Of a stretch of 64,000 nt of DNA, positions 8,280 to 17,556 are shown one piece after another (positions within the stretch are counted from its first letter, which is position 1; the number at the start of each line of letters is the position of its first letter). The notes beneath the pieces were generated by a model. That model saw nothing but the letters and a program-made list of their open reading frames with translations. It made no database searches and had not been told where the DNA came from. This DNA comes from Rhodobacter sp. TJ_12 (GTDB lineage: Bacteria; Pseudomonadota; Alphaproteobacteria; Rhodobacterales; Rhodobacteraceae). A program made the position numbers and the translations under genes. The stretch covers positions 1 to 64,000 of the forward strand of contig NZ_NRRD01000017.1 of the NCBI RefSeq assembly GCF_020023995.1, written 5' to 3'.

Positions 8280-8632
8280 TAGACGGCACCCCCCGCCTCA
8301 CACAGCATCTCGATCAGTTCCCGGCCATCCGCGACAGCGCAGATGCTGCGGATATTCCAAACCTGCCCGCGCGCGATGATGCGGTCGGCAGCGGTAATGG
8401 TGCGCGATCGCGAAGAGGCCCGCACGCAGATGGTCGCGGTGCGACTGGCTTCCAAACGGCCCGCTGCGACCACCTCCTTGCCGGGGGTCTCGCGGATGTC
8501 GGCCCAAAGCTTCATCGGCACGCCGGGGGCGACCTCCATATCAGCCCAGCCGGTCGTGACGTTGCCGTAGCCGTCATCGCCAGAGGTGGCGCGCTGGATG
8601 GTGATACGTGTATTCAAGCGAGCCACGGTCAA
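8279..8632 (-). CDS. Phage head-tail adaptor / head closure protein
   Basis: 117 residues of the Phage_H_T_join type (SPP1 gp16-like stopper). It opens LNTRITIQRATSGDDGYGNVTTGW, then VWADIRE-like text (KLWADIRETPGKEV), an ATICVRASSRSRTITAADRI strand pair and WNIRSICAV near the end. It closes the portal after DNA packaging. Stop and start overlap with both neighbours. Confidence 0.85.
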   Translation of the reverse strand: MTVARLNTRITIQRATSGDDGYGNVTTGWADMEVAPGVPMKLWADIRETPGKEVVAAGRLEASRTATICVRASSRSRTITAADRIIARGQVWNIRSICAVADGRELIEMLCEAGGAV

Positions 8633-9216
8633 GCCCTCGCAAACACGCGCGGGCGCTTATAGACGCCCGACCGGATTAGGGCCCGCGCCCCAAAGGAAAG
8701 GCGCAGATCCCCCGAACCACCATCTGACCCAACGGAAATGCCCGCATCATACCATTCGCGGGCCACGAGCAAGATCGCCTGCGTCAGGGGCAGGATCGAC
8801 GGGTCACCATCGGCTGCGCCAACGGTTGCCGTAACAGTGATCTCCATCTGGCCAACCAAATAGGGGAAAATCCCCGCCGCAAAGTCGATCTGCGGCTCAT
8901 CATGCGCAAAGCGCAGGCGAAAACTCTCCATCCCCAGATCAATCGCCCCATCGCCAACGTCATAACTGACCTTGGAAATCGCACTGACCGGCGCACACGG
9001 AAACCACCACCGCGAAACCGGGCCGGGCAATCGCGCCGCGATCTCGACCTCGCGCACACCAAGCGGGCGGTTCGTCGCGCGCTCAACCACGGCCTGCGCC
9101 GCCGCAAGATAGGCCACCAGCGTGGCGTCATCTTCCGTCTCATCAAGCTGGGCATGCGTGGCCCGCTTGAAGTCATCCACGCCAACAATCGCCGGAACGG
9201 CCCCAATCACCCGCAT
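8629..9216 (-). CDS. Phage head-tail connector (gp6-like)
   Basis: 195 residues. The N-terminal half is mostly helical with AQLDETEDDATLVAYLAAAQAVVERATNRPL, the signature of DNA-packaging connector proteins of the HK97 gp6/SPP1 gp15 type. The C-terminal half includes PLTQAILLVAREWYDAG, the usual second helical motif. It docks a ring under the portal. The gene overlaps the adaptor gene by 4 bases and follows a small capsid-side gene. Confidence 0.85.
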   Translation of the reverse strand: MRVIGAVPAIVGVDDFKRATHAQLDETEDDATLVAYLAAAQAVVERATNRPLGVREVEIAARLPGPVSRWWFPCAPVSAISKVSYDVGDGAIDLGMESFRLRFAHDEPQIDFAAGIFPYLVGQMEITVTATVGAADGDPSILPLTQAILLVAREWYDAGISVGSDGGSGDLRLSFGARALIRSGVYKRPRVFARA

Positions 9217-9226
9217 GACGCGCCTC

Positions 9227-9697
9227 TTAGACCGTCACGCCCTGCACGGGCGGCGCACCGTCTTCGGCGTCGTCGTCGGGCTCCATCGCCACAGGTTCAT
9301 CATCAGCCGCAACTTCGGCCTCCGCCGCAGACGCTTCGGCGACATTGTTTTCGGCAATGTCCTGCGCAGCATCAATCTGCGGCGCAACTTCCGACGCGGC
9401 CTCAGCGCCCTTATTGGCATTGAGGATTGCTTTCCCCTCGGCCACCAGCTGCGCCGCAACCAGCGGCGCAAAGCCCGCCACATCGCCCGCATTATAAGGC
9501 GGCGCCCCGCGCAAAAAGGTCACCGAAACGCGCTTTTCCTCGGCCTCGACCACGGCCTTCGTTTTCGAGGCCTTGAACGCCTCCGCAATACCATCGGCGA
9601 TCATGGCCTTGGCGGCAGAGGCTTCAAACCCGGCCACATCGCCCACATTGTAAGGCGCAGCCGCCTTGATAAACTTCACGGTCACCAGCTTCGCCAT
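9227..9697 (-). CDS. Capsid-proximal phage protein with two PYNxGDVAGF repeats
   Basis: 156 residues of unrecognised family directly after the major capsid gene. It has two tandem copies of a ~38-residue unit (about 5-42 and 58-94), each with VxFxxxxxPYN[V/A]GDVAGF followed by an Ala-rich helix. They are joined by a charged linker and followed by an acidic Ala/Glu tail (residues about 98-156). Position suggests a head decoration, head-fibre or assembly protein. The acidic tail is reminiscent of scaffolding or decoration proteins, but that is inference. Confidence 0.7.
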   Translation of the reverse strand: MAKLVTVKFIKAAAPYNVGDVAGFEASAAKAMIADGIAEAFKASKTKAVVEAEEKRVSVTFLRGAPPYNAGDVAGFAPLVAAQLVAEGKAILNANKGAEAASEVAPQIDAAQDIAENNVAEASAAEAEVAADDEPVAMEPDDDAEDGAPPVQGVTV

Positions 9698-9763
9698 ATC
9701 GGCACCTTTCGCTCAAAAGGGGCGGCGCAGCCATCACCGCGCCGCCAGATCACCATTCAGCGC

Positions 9764-11071
9764 TTAGAGCGCCCAGCCGACGCCCTGCAGACCGGCAAGG
9801 GCCACATCATGCTCGGGCGCGAAATCATGTTCGGCGATGGCGCGCATCAGCGTCTGGTCATTGGCGAAGGCCGATTGCATCTGCCCACCGGCATCGAGAT
9901 AGGCCGCTTCCGTCGATTGCGCGATCCGCAGCACCCCGCTTTCGCCGATCATCAGGTAGCTGAAATCGGCAAACATCACCTCGGTCTCGTCGGAATTGGT
10001 GCCCAAGTTGTTCGGCAATTGCGTCGTCGTGTAGATCGGGAAGCCCATCAGTTCTTCCTTGTCATCAATCGACGGATACATCTTGTTGCCATTGGCATCC
10101 TTGAGCGCGGCAAGGAAGTTCTTCGCCCCCGGGCGCATCACCCAGCCCGGCGCAACCATCAAGATATTGGCATCCTCGACCAGCGAGACGAGCTTGCGCA
10201 GCTTCTGGTCGATCACCAAAACATCGGTGCCCGCGACCGAGCCGATCCAGTGCCCACCAGGAATGAAGTTGCGCATGCCGGTCGGCGTGTCATTCGTGCC
10301 ATCGCCGCGCAGGAAGGCCAGATCCTCGCGCGCGCCCATCACCTTCAGCAGGTCGTCACGCACCAGCACACCCATCTGGATCGAGGAGTAGGACAGCAGC
10401 GAATTGGAAATCGGCACCAATGCCCGCAGCTTCTTGAAGCTTTGATCGATGGAATCGAAGCTCGGGGCGCTGGCCAGCGGGGCGACGGTCTCGCCCCCAT
10501 AGCCCGCGCTTGCGCTGCCCGTTTGGCGCGCTTTGCGCAATTGGCCCGCAGGCATCGGCACCGGACGCGCGCCCGCCCGGCGGACAACGACACGCGGGCG
10601 CAGCATCTCGATCAGATCACTGGCCAGCGGACGCGGCACGGTCACACCGCCCGCTGTGGAATCGGTCGCATTAAGCGCCGCCGCCACCTGCCCGAAGCCC
10701 GCCTTGTCGAGCTGCGCCACCGCGCGATCGAGATCGCCTTTTTGCGCGGCCAAGGCGCCAACGATCAGCCCCACTTCAACCCCTTTATGAGCCGGGTCTT
10801 TGGGCACAGCGGCCACAGTTTGGCCCGGTTCTGCATCGCCCGGCACCGCGGCTGCCGCCTTGGCAGCCTCGACCGCTTCGGCGCGCTTCACCTGCTTGTC
10901 CACCGCCTCGAAATCAGCCTGCGCCGCGGCAAATTCCGCCTCGGCCCCGGTGATCGCTTCGGCATCGGGCGCTTCCGCCGCTTCCAGCGCGGCCAGCGCC
11001 TCTGCCTTTTCGCCCATTTTATCCGCCGCCGCTTTCCGCGCGCGGCGCAAATCGTCGATGTTCTTCGCCAT
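9764..11071 (-). CDS. Major capsid protein, HK97 family
   Basis: 435 residues from the ATG at 11071. Residues ~1-95 form the coiled-coil delta domain (IDDLRRARKAAADKMGEKAEAL and Ala/Glu-rich repeats) normally removed by the prohead protease. From about residue 120 the HK97 fold follows: GGVTVPRPLASDLIEMLRP, the KKLRALVPISNSLL E-loop/spine region, AFLRGDGTNDTPTGM, and the P-domain text APGWVMRPGAKNFLAALKDANGN, ending with the A-domain EVMFADFSYLMIGE. The S49-type protease sits immediately upstream. The start 22 codons inside the longest frame follows a GGAAC-type ribosome site. Confidence 0.95.
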   Translation of the reverse strand: MAKNIDDLRRARKAAADKMGEKAEALAALEAAEAPDAEAITGAEAEFAAAQADFEAVDKQVKRAEAVEAAKAAAAVPGDAEPGQTVAAVPKDPAHKGVEVGLIVGALAAQKGDLDRAVAQLDKAGFGQVAAALNATDSTAGGVTVPRPLASDLIEMLRPRVVVRRAGARPVPMPAGQLRKARQTGSASAGYGGETVAPLASAPSFDSIDQSFKKLRALVPISNSLLSYSSIQMGVLVRDDLLKVMGAREDLAFLRGDGTNDTPTGMRNFIPGGHWIGSVAGTDVLVIDQKLRKLVSLVEDANILMVAPGWVMRPGAKNFLAALKDANGNKMYPSIDDKEELMGFPIYTTTQLPNNLGTNSDETEVMFADFSYLMIGESGVLRIAQSTEAAYLDAGGQMQSAFANDQTLMRAIAEHDFAPEHDVALAGLQGVGWAL

Positions 11072-11175
11072 CGGAGTTCCTTTCAAATCAAACGCTGCGG
11101 CACCCGCGCGCACAGCCACAAATCCCGCGCCCGCCATCGCGCGCAGGTCACACCGCCAACCCGGTCAGTGAGATT

Positions 11176-12087
11176 TCAGAGTTGAGCGCGCGCCCGCGCC
11201 ACCGCCGCCCGCGCCATTGCCCCGCGTGCACCTCCTGCGCGCCGGGGCGCCGGGGAGTGTTCCCCGATCACCCGTGCGTAGAAATCCGCACGCGTTTCGA
11301 CCCCATCGGCCAAACCACGCGCCACCGCCTCGGCCCCATCGAAGACAGCGCCGCCATCGGCAGGATCATCCGTCACAGAAAGCTGTGCGGCCAATCCCTC
11401 AAGCGCGATGCCGCGCCCTTCGGCCACCGCCGCATGAAACCGCGCTTCACTTTCATCAAGGCTGCGGCGGATCTCGGCCTTACCTTCATCGGTCGAAGGG
11501 TCAGGCCATTTCGCGCGCGCATGGCTTGAAGTGAATTCGAAGATCTGCATGCCGCTGGATGCCCCCGGCGCAAGATAGGCCGATGTGGTCACGGCAACCC
11601 CAATCGACCCCACCGCCGCGCCGGGCGTCATCACCACTTCGCGCGCCTGAGACGCCAGCCAATACCCCGCAGACGCGGCAAGCGGGGCCGCAAGCGCATA
11701 GACCGGCTTCACAGCCGCCAAGGCCTTGATCGCCGCTGCCGCTTCCTCGACCCCAAGCGTGTAGCCACCGGGCGTATCAAATTCGAGAACCGCCGCCGAA
11801 ACCGCATCATCAGCCGTCAATTCAGCACAGGCTTCCGAAATGCCGCGATAGGTGGCCCAGCCCAGGTAGCGCTCAAGCACAACCGAATTCGGCGTCAGCA
11901 GCCCGCGCACTGGCATGACCGCCACACCGCGCTCGATCGCATAGCGCGACCCGTCGCCAGCTGCTGCCACCTGCGCACCGGTTGCGGCTTCCGGCCACCC
12001 CATCGCCAAGAAATCGGCCGCATGCTCTTCGCACAAGGCAACCATCGCGGCGCTCGACAAAAGCACCTCTTGAACCGTCTTACCCAT
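11176..12087 (-). CDS. Phage prohead protease, S49 (SppA-like) family
   Basis: 303 residues with the S49 serine peptidase core: VAVMPVRGLL, EFDTPGGYTLGVEEAA, then APLAASAGYWLASQAREVVM with the Ser-Ala-Gly nucleophile turn, and PGAAVGSIGVAV. A basic residue in SSHARAKWP probably supplies the catalytic Lys seen in this family. It should cleave the capsid delta domain during maturation. It sits between portal and capsid genes as in other phages with this protease class. The Arg/Ala-rich last 30 residues may be a scaffold-like tail. Confidence 0.9.
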   Translation of the reverse strand: MGKTVQEVLLSSAAMVALCEEHAADFLAMGWPEAATGAQVAAAGDGSRYAIERGVAVMPVRGLLTPNSVVLERYLGWATYRGISEACAELTADDAVSAAVLEFDTPGGYTLGVEEAAAAIKALAAVKPVYALAAPLAASAGYWLASQAREVVMTPGAAVGSIGVAVTTSAYLAPGASSGMQIFEFTSSHARAKWPDPSTDEGKAEIRRSLDESEARFHAAVAEGRGIALEGLAAQLSVTDDPADGGAVFDGAEAVARGLADGVETRADFYARVIGEHSPAPRRAGGARGAMARAAVARARAQL

Positions 12088-12093
12088 CTGCCC

Positions 12094-13371
12094 TCAGTCT
12101 CCGTCGCCCTGCGCACCGCTTTCTTTGCGGGTCATATTCGAGGGCGGATAAAGTTTTTCGCCGCCCTCAATCGCATCGAGGCCTTCGATCTCGCGCCCCT
12201 CGTTTGGCGTCAGGATCGGCCCGCCAACAGCTTTGGTGATCGCCTCATAGCGCTCTTTCGTCGTGGCCATCAAAAGCGCGTCATATTCATGGCGCAGGAA
12301 CAGACCGGCCTGACGCTCGCCCGCTGTCAAAAGCCCCTGCCCCATTCCGGTTTCCAAGAACTTGCCCCAATGTGTCAGGCATTCGGCCTTGTAATCGATC
12401 GCCTGCTGTTCGCCGTTGGCCTTCACCCCATGTTCCAGCATCTGCAGCTTTGCGGGCGGCACCCGGTAAAGCGCTGCGATCTGTTCGCGGTCGAACTTCT
12501 GGCTGGACAATAATTCCAGATCCGCCGCCGACAGGCCCAGCGATTTAATGTCATCGCTTTGCCCCATGATCAAAACGCTATCGTCGGCATCCTCGGCCAT
12601 CGCCGCCTTGAGACGTGCCCGAGACCGCTGCCAAGTTTCTTCATCCGCCCCAAAGTCTTCGAGCTTCGCGACCGCCTTGAACCCCTTTCCGCCTGCCAAC
12701 CGCGCCGCCGCTTCTTGGCGTGCCAGCGCAATCCCCAGCGTTTCTGCGGCAACCTCGATCGGGCTGCGTCCGGTCCAGCCATCTTCCGCCATATAGCGCA
12801 GGTGCGCCATCACCCGGCCAGACACGCGGCGCTGGATTTGCGCGCCATCTTCGAATTCATAGAACCGCTCGCGCCCGACGCGCAAAACCTCGCAACGGTC
12901 GGGCCGGATCGTCTCGACCAGCACCAGCTCACCCGCCCCGTCGCGCGGCGCGAAAGCGAAAGATTTGCCTCGCAGGGTGAAGGCGTAGCCAATCGCAAAG
13001 CGCATCACATGGGCGGGCACACCAGGCGAAGCCTCGGAATTCAGAAGGTGATCGACCGGATGCTCGCGCACGCGCACCTCGCGCCCGGTCGCGTTGCGTT
13101 GATAAACGGCGAGCGGCAGCTTCGCCAAATCGCCCGCAATAACCGAACACGCGGCCACCACCGTGGCGTGCTTTTGCGCCAGTTCGGGCGTGACGCGCGG
13201 CAGGTTGCGAACACGGCTCGACCCTGAAACGCCGACCTCCTGCCAGCCTGCCTCAAAGGCTGGCGACAAAGCCCCCGCACTGGCCGATGCCGTCGCCACA
13301 AGCGGGGGCTCTCTGCGCGCCGTTTCCAACTGCGCGGCCCGCCCACGGCCAAAGATCCCCCGCAAGCTCAT
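12094..13371 (-). CDS. Phage portal protein, HK97 family
   Basis: 425 residues. Seen are the HK97-portal hallmarks: ATVVAACSVIAGDLAKLPLAVYQRN near residue 70, HPVDHLLNSEASPGVPAHVM, the IRPDRCEVLR strand, the clip-side GWTGRSPIEVAAETLGIALA, and DREQIAALYRVPPAKLQ with the C-terminal wing/crown helices. It forms the dodecameric DNA channel at the capsid vertex. Its ATG overlaps the terminase stop (ATGA), and it ends 6 bases before the protease gene starts. Confidence 0.94.
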   Translation of the reverse strand: MSLRGIFGRGRAAQLETARREPPLVATASASAGALSPAFEAGWQEVGVSGSSRVRNLPRVTPELAQKHATVVAACSVIAGDLAKLPLAVYQRNATGREVRVREHPVDHLLNSEASPGVPAHVMRFAIGYAFTLRGKSFAFAPRDGAGELVLVETIRPDRCEVLRVGRERFYEFEDGAQIQRRVSGRVMAHLRYMAEDGWTGRSPIEVAAETLGIALARQEAAARLAGGKGFKAVAKLEDFGADEETWQRSRARLKAAMAEDADDSVLIMGQSDDIKSLGLSAADLELLSSQKFDREQIAALYRVPPAKLQMLEHGVKANGEQQAIDYKAECLTHWGKFLETGMGQGLLTAGERQAGLFLRHEYDALLMATTKERYEAITKAVGGPILTPNEGREIEGLDAIEGGEKLYPPSNMTRKESGAQGDGD

Positions 13372-15041
13372 AGTGTTTCGATGCCTCGCCCCTGTTTGCG
13401 TTTGCGTTCGCCCGCTGTCGCCCGCCCCACCGCCATGATCATGGCCACCGCAGCGTCGATCCGACCGGTCGAGCGCTTCTTATTCGGCTTGATATTCTCA
13501 GCCGCATCTTCATCGCGATGCACGTTGCCCACCTGCCAGCCCAGAACCGGGTTGCCGCCATGGCGGAGCCTGTTTTGGGCGACCAGTTCTTCAACCCGCT
13601 TCATCGGGTTCGACATGCTGGCAAAGCCCTGCCGGTGCTCGACCATCGGCAACCGCTTCTTGGCCAAGCGGTCGGCCATGTATTTCATGCCCCAAGGGTC
13701 ATAGGCGATTTCCTGCACCGCGAACTTCTTCGCGATCCAGCCGATCCGCGCCTCGATCTGCGCTTCATCAATGGCCCCGCCCGTGTGGACCTCAAGCCAC
13801 CCCTGATCGCGCCACCCCACGTATTCACGCTTTTCCTTTTGCGCCCGCACGATGAAGCCCTTCGGCCCGGCAGGCAGGAAGGTATAAGCGACCAGATAGA
13901 TCAGCCCATCCACCGGCACCGCCACCACGATGGCCGTGGTGTCGACCTTGTTCGAAAGGTCCACACCGACCCAGGCATCGCGCCCATAAAGCATGCGCAC
14001 ATCAAACGGTTCGGACGCCGCGCCTTGGTCCCAGACCTCGCGTGCGATCCACATCTGTTCGCCCTCGGTCCACAGATTGCAGTGGAACCGCTTGAAGTTC
14101 GGCAAGGTGGCCTGAATGGACGCGGCTTTCGACGCTGCCGCCTGCATCGCATCGAGCGGCTTTGAGACGCCCAGGTTCGGATTGCCCATCGGCCAGAACG
14201 CCGGATCGAACGGGTCGCAATCGGCAGGCGGCTCGGCCACGAAGCCGAAAAAGGAATCGTCCTCGATCGCGCCGCGCAGCACGTTTTCGGCATAGCCGCG
14301 CAACTCGCCACACAAAGATTGACGGTCATGGCCCGCCGTGGTGATCACCCAATCAATCGGCTGCGCCCGCGCGATCATCGACTCGACAATCGTTTCAGCC
14401 AGTTCCCGATCGGTCCAGCGGTGCATTTCATCGCGCGCCAGAAAGCTCGGGTTGATCCCGTCGCTCGAATCCCCGTCGCGCGACAAGCATTTGATCACCC
14501 CATCCACCCGCGGCGTCTGGATCTCGTGGCGCATTGGCTCCATGAGCTTGCCCAGAAAGGGCGAGCGCCTCACGATCCGGCCAACTTCCTTGAACAGAAG
14601 CCCGGCCTGATCGCGCGTCGTGGCCGCGCAAAAACCCTGCGGCGAGGCCTCGCCATCAAGCAATTGCGTGAACAGCATCGGCACCGCTGTATCGGTTGTC
14701 TTGCCGTTCTTCTTGCCGACCTGATGATAGGTCGAGCGGAACCGGCGCAATCCGGTCCCTTCACGCTTCCAGCCGAACACCGACCCATGCCGGAACACCT
14801 GCCACGGCTGCAATTCAAGGGGCTTGCCCGCCATCGGCCCGACCGTATGCTGCAACAGCCGGGCGAAATTGATCACCCGATCCGCCGCCGCGCAATCGAA
14901 GTAGAGGCCGCGCTCGGCGCCGGTTTGCAGATCCCGAAGATGCCGTTCACAGGCAAGCCGCACCAGCTCGCCCGCAACGATCCGCCCCTCGATCACATCC
15001 GTCGCATAGCGCGACACCGGATGATCAAGCGGATTTTCCAT
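13368..15041 (-). CDS. terL: Terminase large subunit (TerL)
   Basis: 557-residue packaging motor. The ATPase half has LQPWQVFRHGSVFGW, the Walker A-like QVGKKNGKTT, and FLARDEMHRW in the Walker B region. The nuclease half starts at GVDLSNKVDTTAIVV, whose first Asp is a metal ligand, with later acidic residues in IAYDPWGMKYMAD and TGRIDAAVAMIMA. This is the Terminase_1/HK97-like family. It overlaps the small subunit by 17 bases and the portal by 4. Confidence 0.95.
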   Translation of the reverse strand: MENPLDHPVSRYATDVIEGRIVAGELVRLACERHLRDLQTGAERGLYFDCAAADRVINFARLLQHTVGPMAGKPLELQPWQVFRHGSVFGWKREGTGLRRFRSTYHQVGKKNGKTTDTAVPMLFTQLLDGEASPQGFCAATTRDQAGLLFKEVGRIVRRSPFLGKLMEPMRHEIQTPRVDGVIKCLSRDGDSSDGINPSFLARDEMHRWTDRELAETIVESMIARAQPIDWVITTAGHDRQSLCGELRGYAENVLRGAIEDDSFFGFVAEPPADCDPFDPAFWPMGNPNLGVSKPLDAMQAAASKAASIQATLPNFKRFHCNLWTEGEQMWIAREVWDQGAASEPFDVRMLYGRDAWVGVDLSNKVDTTAIVVAVPVDGLIYLVAYTFLPAGPKGFIVRAQKEKREYVGWRDQGWLEVHTGGAIDEAQIEARIGWIAKKFAVQEIAYDPWGMKYMADRLAKKRLPMVEHRQGFASMSNPMKRVEELVAQNRLRHGGNPVLGWQVGNVHRDEDAAENIKPNKKRSTGRIDAAVAMIMAVGRATAGERKRKQGRGIETL

Positions 15042-15465
15042 TCACCGCCCGCATCAGGTCTTCGAAAAGATCGCCCTGGTTGGCATTACCGAGCCGCTTT
15101 TCATCCACCGGCGACAAGCCAAACAAAGCGCCGAGCCGGATCATGCTTTCCAGCGTCGATTTGCGCAAATGCACCTCTGGGCGGGTGCGCTTCTGGTTGC
15201 CGTTGCGCCCCTGGCCGGTTTCATAGGTGACGCCGTTTTCACCGATGTCTTTCGTCATCGCGATGTAAACGGCGACCTCTTCGCAGTAGCTTGCAAACAG
15301 CTCGTGGAAATGCGGCTCAAGCCGCTTGAGCTTAACCAGCTGCGGCGCCAGCCGAAGCCAAACGTCGCGCGCATCCGGGCTCATAAAATCAAGCGGCGGT
15401 GGGACCGTGTCCTCGTCTCCCTTCATCGGGGTAACGACACTCAGCTTGCCCTTTGCTCCGCGCAT
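15025..15465 (-). CDS. terS: Terminase small subunit, P27 family
   Basis: 146 residues with the P27/phage terminase small-subunit layout. The sequence PPPLDFMSPDARDVWLRLAPQLVKLK is followed by a helix LFASYCEEVAVYIAM, then RTRPEVHLRKSTLESMIRLGALFGLSPVDEKRLG, a well-known motif of the family. It recognises the pac/cos site and loads TerL. It lies directly upstream of TerL and downstream of the HNH gene. Confidence 0.9.
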   Translation of the reverse strand: MRGAKGKLSVVTPMKGDEDTVPPPLDFMSPDARDVWLRLAPQLVKLKRLEPHFHELFASYCEEVAVYIAMTKDIGENGVTYETGQGRNGNQKRTRPEVHLRKSTLESMIRLGALFGLSPVDEKRLGNANQGDLFEDLMRAVNGKSA

Positions 15466-15597
15466 ATTCCGCCCTCGCTCTTACCCTCCATCAAGTGGGT
15501 TTTTCATCCCAATTCAGCGCCCGCGAAAAGAAAGGTACACACGCCGGTGCACAGGCTACCAGGCAGGTTTTCAGATACCCCCCCGGTCCCGGTTCTG

Positions 15598-15972
15598 TCA
15601 GGCCTTGCCGTGCCAAACCTCCCGCGCAGTCTTGCGCGAGTGGCATCGCTTACAAAGCGGCTGCCAGTTGCCCTTGTCCCAAAACTTTCGCGCATCGCCC
15701 ATGTGCCGCTCGATGTGGTCAACCTCGGTCGCGGCTTCGACCACACCCAACGCGCCGCAATCGGCACAAAGCGGATGCGCCTTAAGGAATGCCGCCGACG
15801 CGCGCTTCCAGCGTGGATCGCTGTAAAGCGCATGCCAGCGCACCGCTTCGGCTTTGCGCAGATAGCTTGCCTTGCGTGCCTTGTCGCGCGCTTGATGCTC
15901 GGCACAGCGCGACCCTCCGGGCAGCGCCATTTCCTCGCATCCCGGTGCCGAACACAGCTTTCTTATCGCCAT
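15598..15972 (-). CDS. HNH endonuclease (terminase-associated)
   Basis: 124 residues. The N-terminus has a CxxxxC zinc-like site (LCSAPGCEEM) with a further Cys-His (RCAEHQ), and the core HNH motif includes CADCGALGVVEAATEVDHIERH and QPLCKRCHSRKT. HNH proteins encoded next to the terminase are needed for cos cleavage and packaging in HK97-like phages. I use the ATG at 15972 (MAIRKLC), ten codons inside the longest frame, because homologous HNH proteins begin near the first zinc Cys pair. Confidence 0.9.
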   Translation of the reverse strand: MAIRKLCSAPGCEEMALPGGSRCAEHQARDKARKASYLRKAEAVRWHALYSDPRWKRASAAFLKAHPLCADCGALGVVEAATEVDHIERHMGDARKFWDKGNWQPLCKRCHSRKTAREVWHGKA

Positions 15973-16069
15973 GGCCGCACCGCCAATGAAAAACGCCCGC
16001 AAGGCTTATCCAGCCTTCGGGCGCTATTCGTCATCTTGGTAAAATGGGTATCCATTCGCGATTTAACAG

Positions 16070-16984
16070 TCAAGCCCAAATCCGCATGCGCTCCAAAGCC
16101 GCTGCAAGCGCGCCCCGCACCGCCTCGATATTCTGCCCGCTTTTGGCCCAGCCATTGGCGAGCAACACATCGCCCAAACTCAAACCCGACACGCAAACCC
16201 CATCGACCAGAACCCGATCCGAGATCGTGCGCGCCGAACCGGTCGCGCCCGGCTTGGCCCGCTTGGAAGGCCTTACCCGGCGCACCGACAGCGCCGCCCC
16301 ATCGCCAATTGCGATGCGCATCCGCCGCAGCCGTTCCGACGCTTGGCAATAGCGCTCGATCCATGCGACCTCTCCCCCGCCGCCTGCGCCCCCTATCCGG
16401 CCCTCAAGGCTCGACAGCTTGACCCCGCCTGCCGACACGAACTCGACGAGCGCCGCATAAGAGCGCCCCGCCGAAACCTGCCCCGGCGAAAACGGCACCT
16501 CACGCCCGGCGCGCAAAGCCGCGCGCTCCATCTTGTCGAACAGATCCGCGCGCCGCACCGCATCCCGGCCCCGATACCCAACCGGCTCAGCGCGCCAATC
16601 GGCTTCGCCCTTTGGCACCATCGCCTCGGGCTGAAACCGCATAGACGCACCACGCGCAGGCGCCGCGACGATCTCAGGCCCGCAGCTTGCTGGCGCTGCC
16701 GCCCGCGCCATCACATAAGCCTGCGAGAGTGTCTGCAGGCGCGCCAAACCCAAGACCGCCTCGATCCGGCCATCCACACGACGCCAGACATCCTCGCGGC
16801 GCAAACGCCGCTCCGACAAAGCCCATCGCACCACCGCCACCCAAGACTGGACCAAAGCCCGATCAGTGTCGGACAATGCCGCCAACAGATCGCGATCTGC
16901 CGCCCCGGCCACCTGCATCACTGCAATATACGCCAGCGCCTTCGCAGGCATCCGGCGCGCCCCTTGCCGCATCATCATGCTCAT
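16070..16984 (-). CDS. Hypothetical phage protein (304 aa)
   Basis: Not recognised. Residues 1-100 are helical and Ala/Arg rich with ALSDTDRALVQSWVAVVRWAL and RREDVWRRVDGRIEAV. A middle segment has VGYRGRDAVRRADLFDKME. The C-terminal ~60 residues (SDRVLVDGVCVSGLSLGDVLLANGW) look like a compact folded domain. Its ATG at 16984 forms an ATGA overlap with the preceding gene, so the two are translationally coupled. Position between the early regulatory genes and the packaging genes would suit a late-gene regulator, but no DNA-binding motif is obvious. Confidence 0.65.
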   Translation of the reverse strand: MSMMMRQGARRMPAKALAYIAVMQVAGAADRDLLAALSDTDRALVQSWVAVVRWALSERRLRREDVWRRVDGRIEAVLGLARLQTLSQAYVMARAAAPASCGPEIVAAPARGASMRFQPEAMVPKGEADWRAEPVGYRGRDAVRRADLFDKMERAALRAGREVPFSPGQVSAGRSYAALVEFVSAGGVKLSSLEGRIGGAGGGGEVAWIERYCQASERLRRMRIAIGDGAALSVRRVRPSKRAKPGATGSARTISDRVLVDGVCVSGLSLGDVLLANGWAKSGQNIEAVRGALAAALERMRIWA

Positions 16985-17556
16985 GCCGCACACCCCGCCG
17001 CGCCTTCGCCCGCGTCATCGGCCAGCATCGCCTCGGCCTGCGCCAGATCGGCGTGATAGCGGTTGAGCCACTCCAAATCCTCGCGCCGCAGCGACGTGCC
17101 CTTGTCGATCATCCGCCGCAACCCTTCCCGGCGCCGTGCATTGTCAGCGGCTTCCTCGCGCAGTTTCGACAGCATGTAGCGACCCGGCGGCGGGCCGAGC
17201 CGCTTTGCCATTCGCATCAGCTCGACCAAATACCCGCCATCGCGTGCGGCGCGCCCCATGGCCGATCGCATCAACGAACCGACATAATCGCTTTCGCTGG
17301 GCGGCGGCACCTGCAGCCCATAGCCCCAGCTCAAGATCAGCGCGGTTTCCGGCCAAACCCCGCGCGCTTGTTTCAATGCCAGCTCGCACAAGCCGCGCAG
17401 GTTTGCCTCGCTCATATAGGCCAGTTTCCGCGCGATCCGCGCCGCTTCGCGCTCTTGTGCCTCTGCCGTCACCCCACGCCGCCGCTTGAGCCCAGCCATC
17501 GGCTCAAGCAACACCCCCCGCACCCGCGCCTCGCTGCGCCCTTGTTCCTGCCCCAT
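16981..17556 (-). CDS. Hypothetical phage protein (191 aa), helical, basic
   Basis: 191 residues from an ATG at 17556 with a strong GGAAGG ribosome site. It is helical and Arg/Glu rich, with MAGLKRRRGVTAEAQEREAARIARKLAYM, a central hydrophobic ETALILSWGYGLQVPP and a C-terminal coiled-coil-like part (LSKLREEAADNARRREGLRRMI). The longer frame to 17712 runs into a lower-GC T-rich stretch and is less likely. No family assignment; it forms a coupled pair with the next gene. Confidence 0.62.
   Translation of the reverse strand: MGQEQGRSEARVRGVLLEPMAGLKRRRGVTAEAQEREAARIARKLAYMSEANLRGLCELALKQARGVWPETALILSWGYGLQVPPPSESDYVGSLMRSAMGRAARDGGYLVELMRMAKRLGPPPGRYMLSKLREEAADNARRREGLRRMIDKGTSLRREDLEWLNRYHADLAQAEAMLADDAGEGAAGCAA

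Noticed and set aside
9122-11185. 687-codon plus-strand frame opposite the capsid gene
   Set aside because: Arg/His-rich shadow of the HK97 capsid and neighbouring genes on the minus strand.
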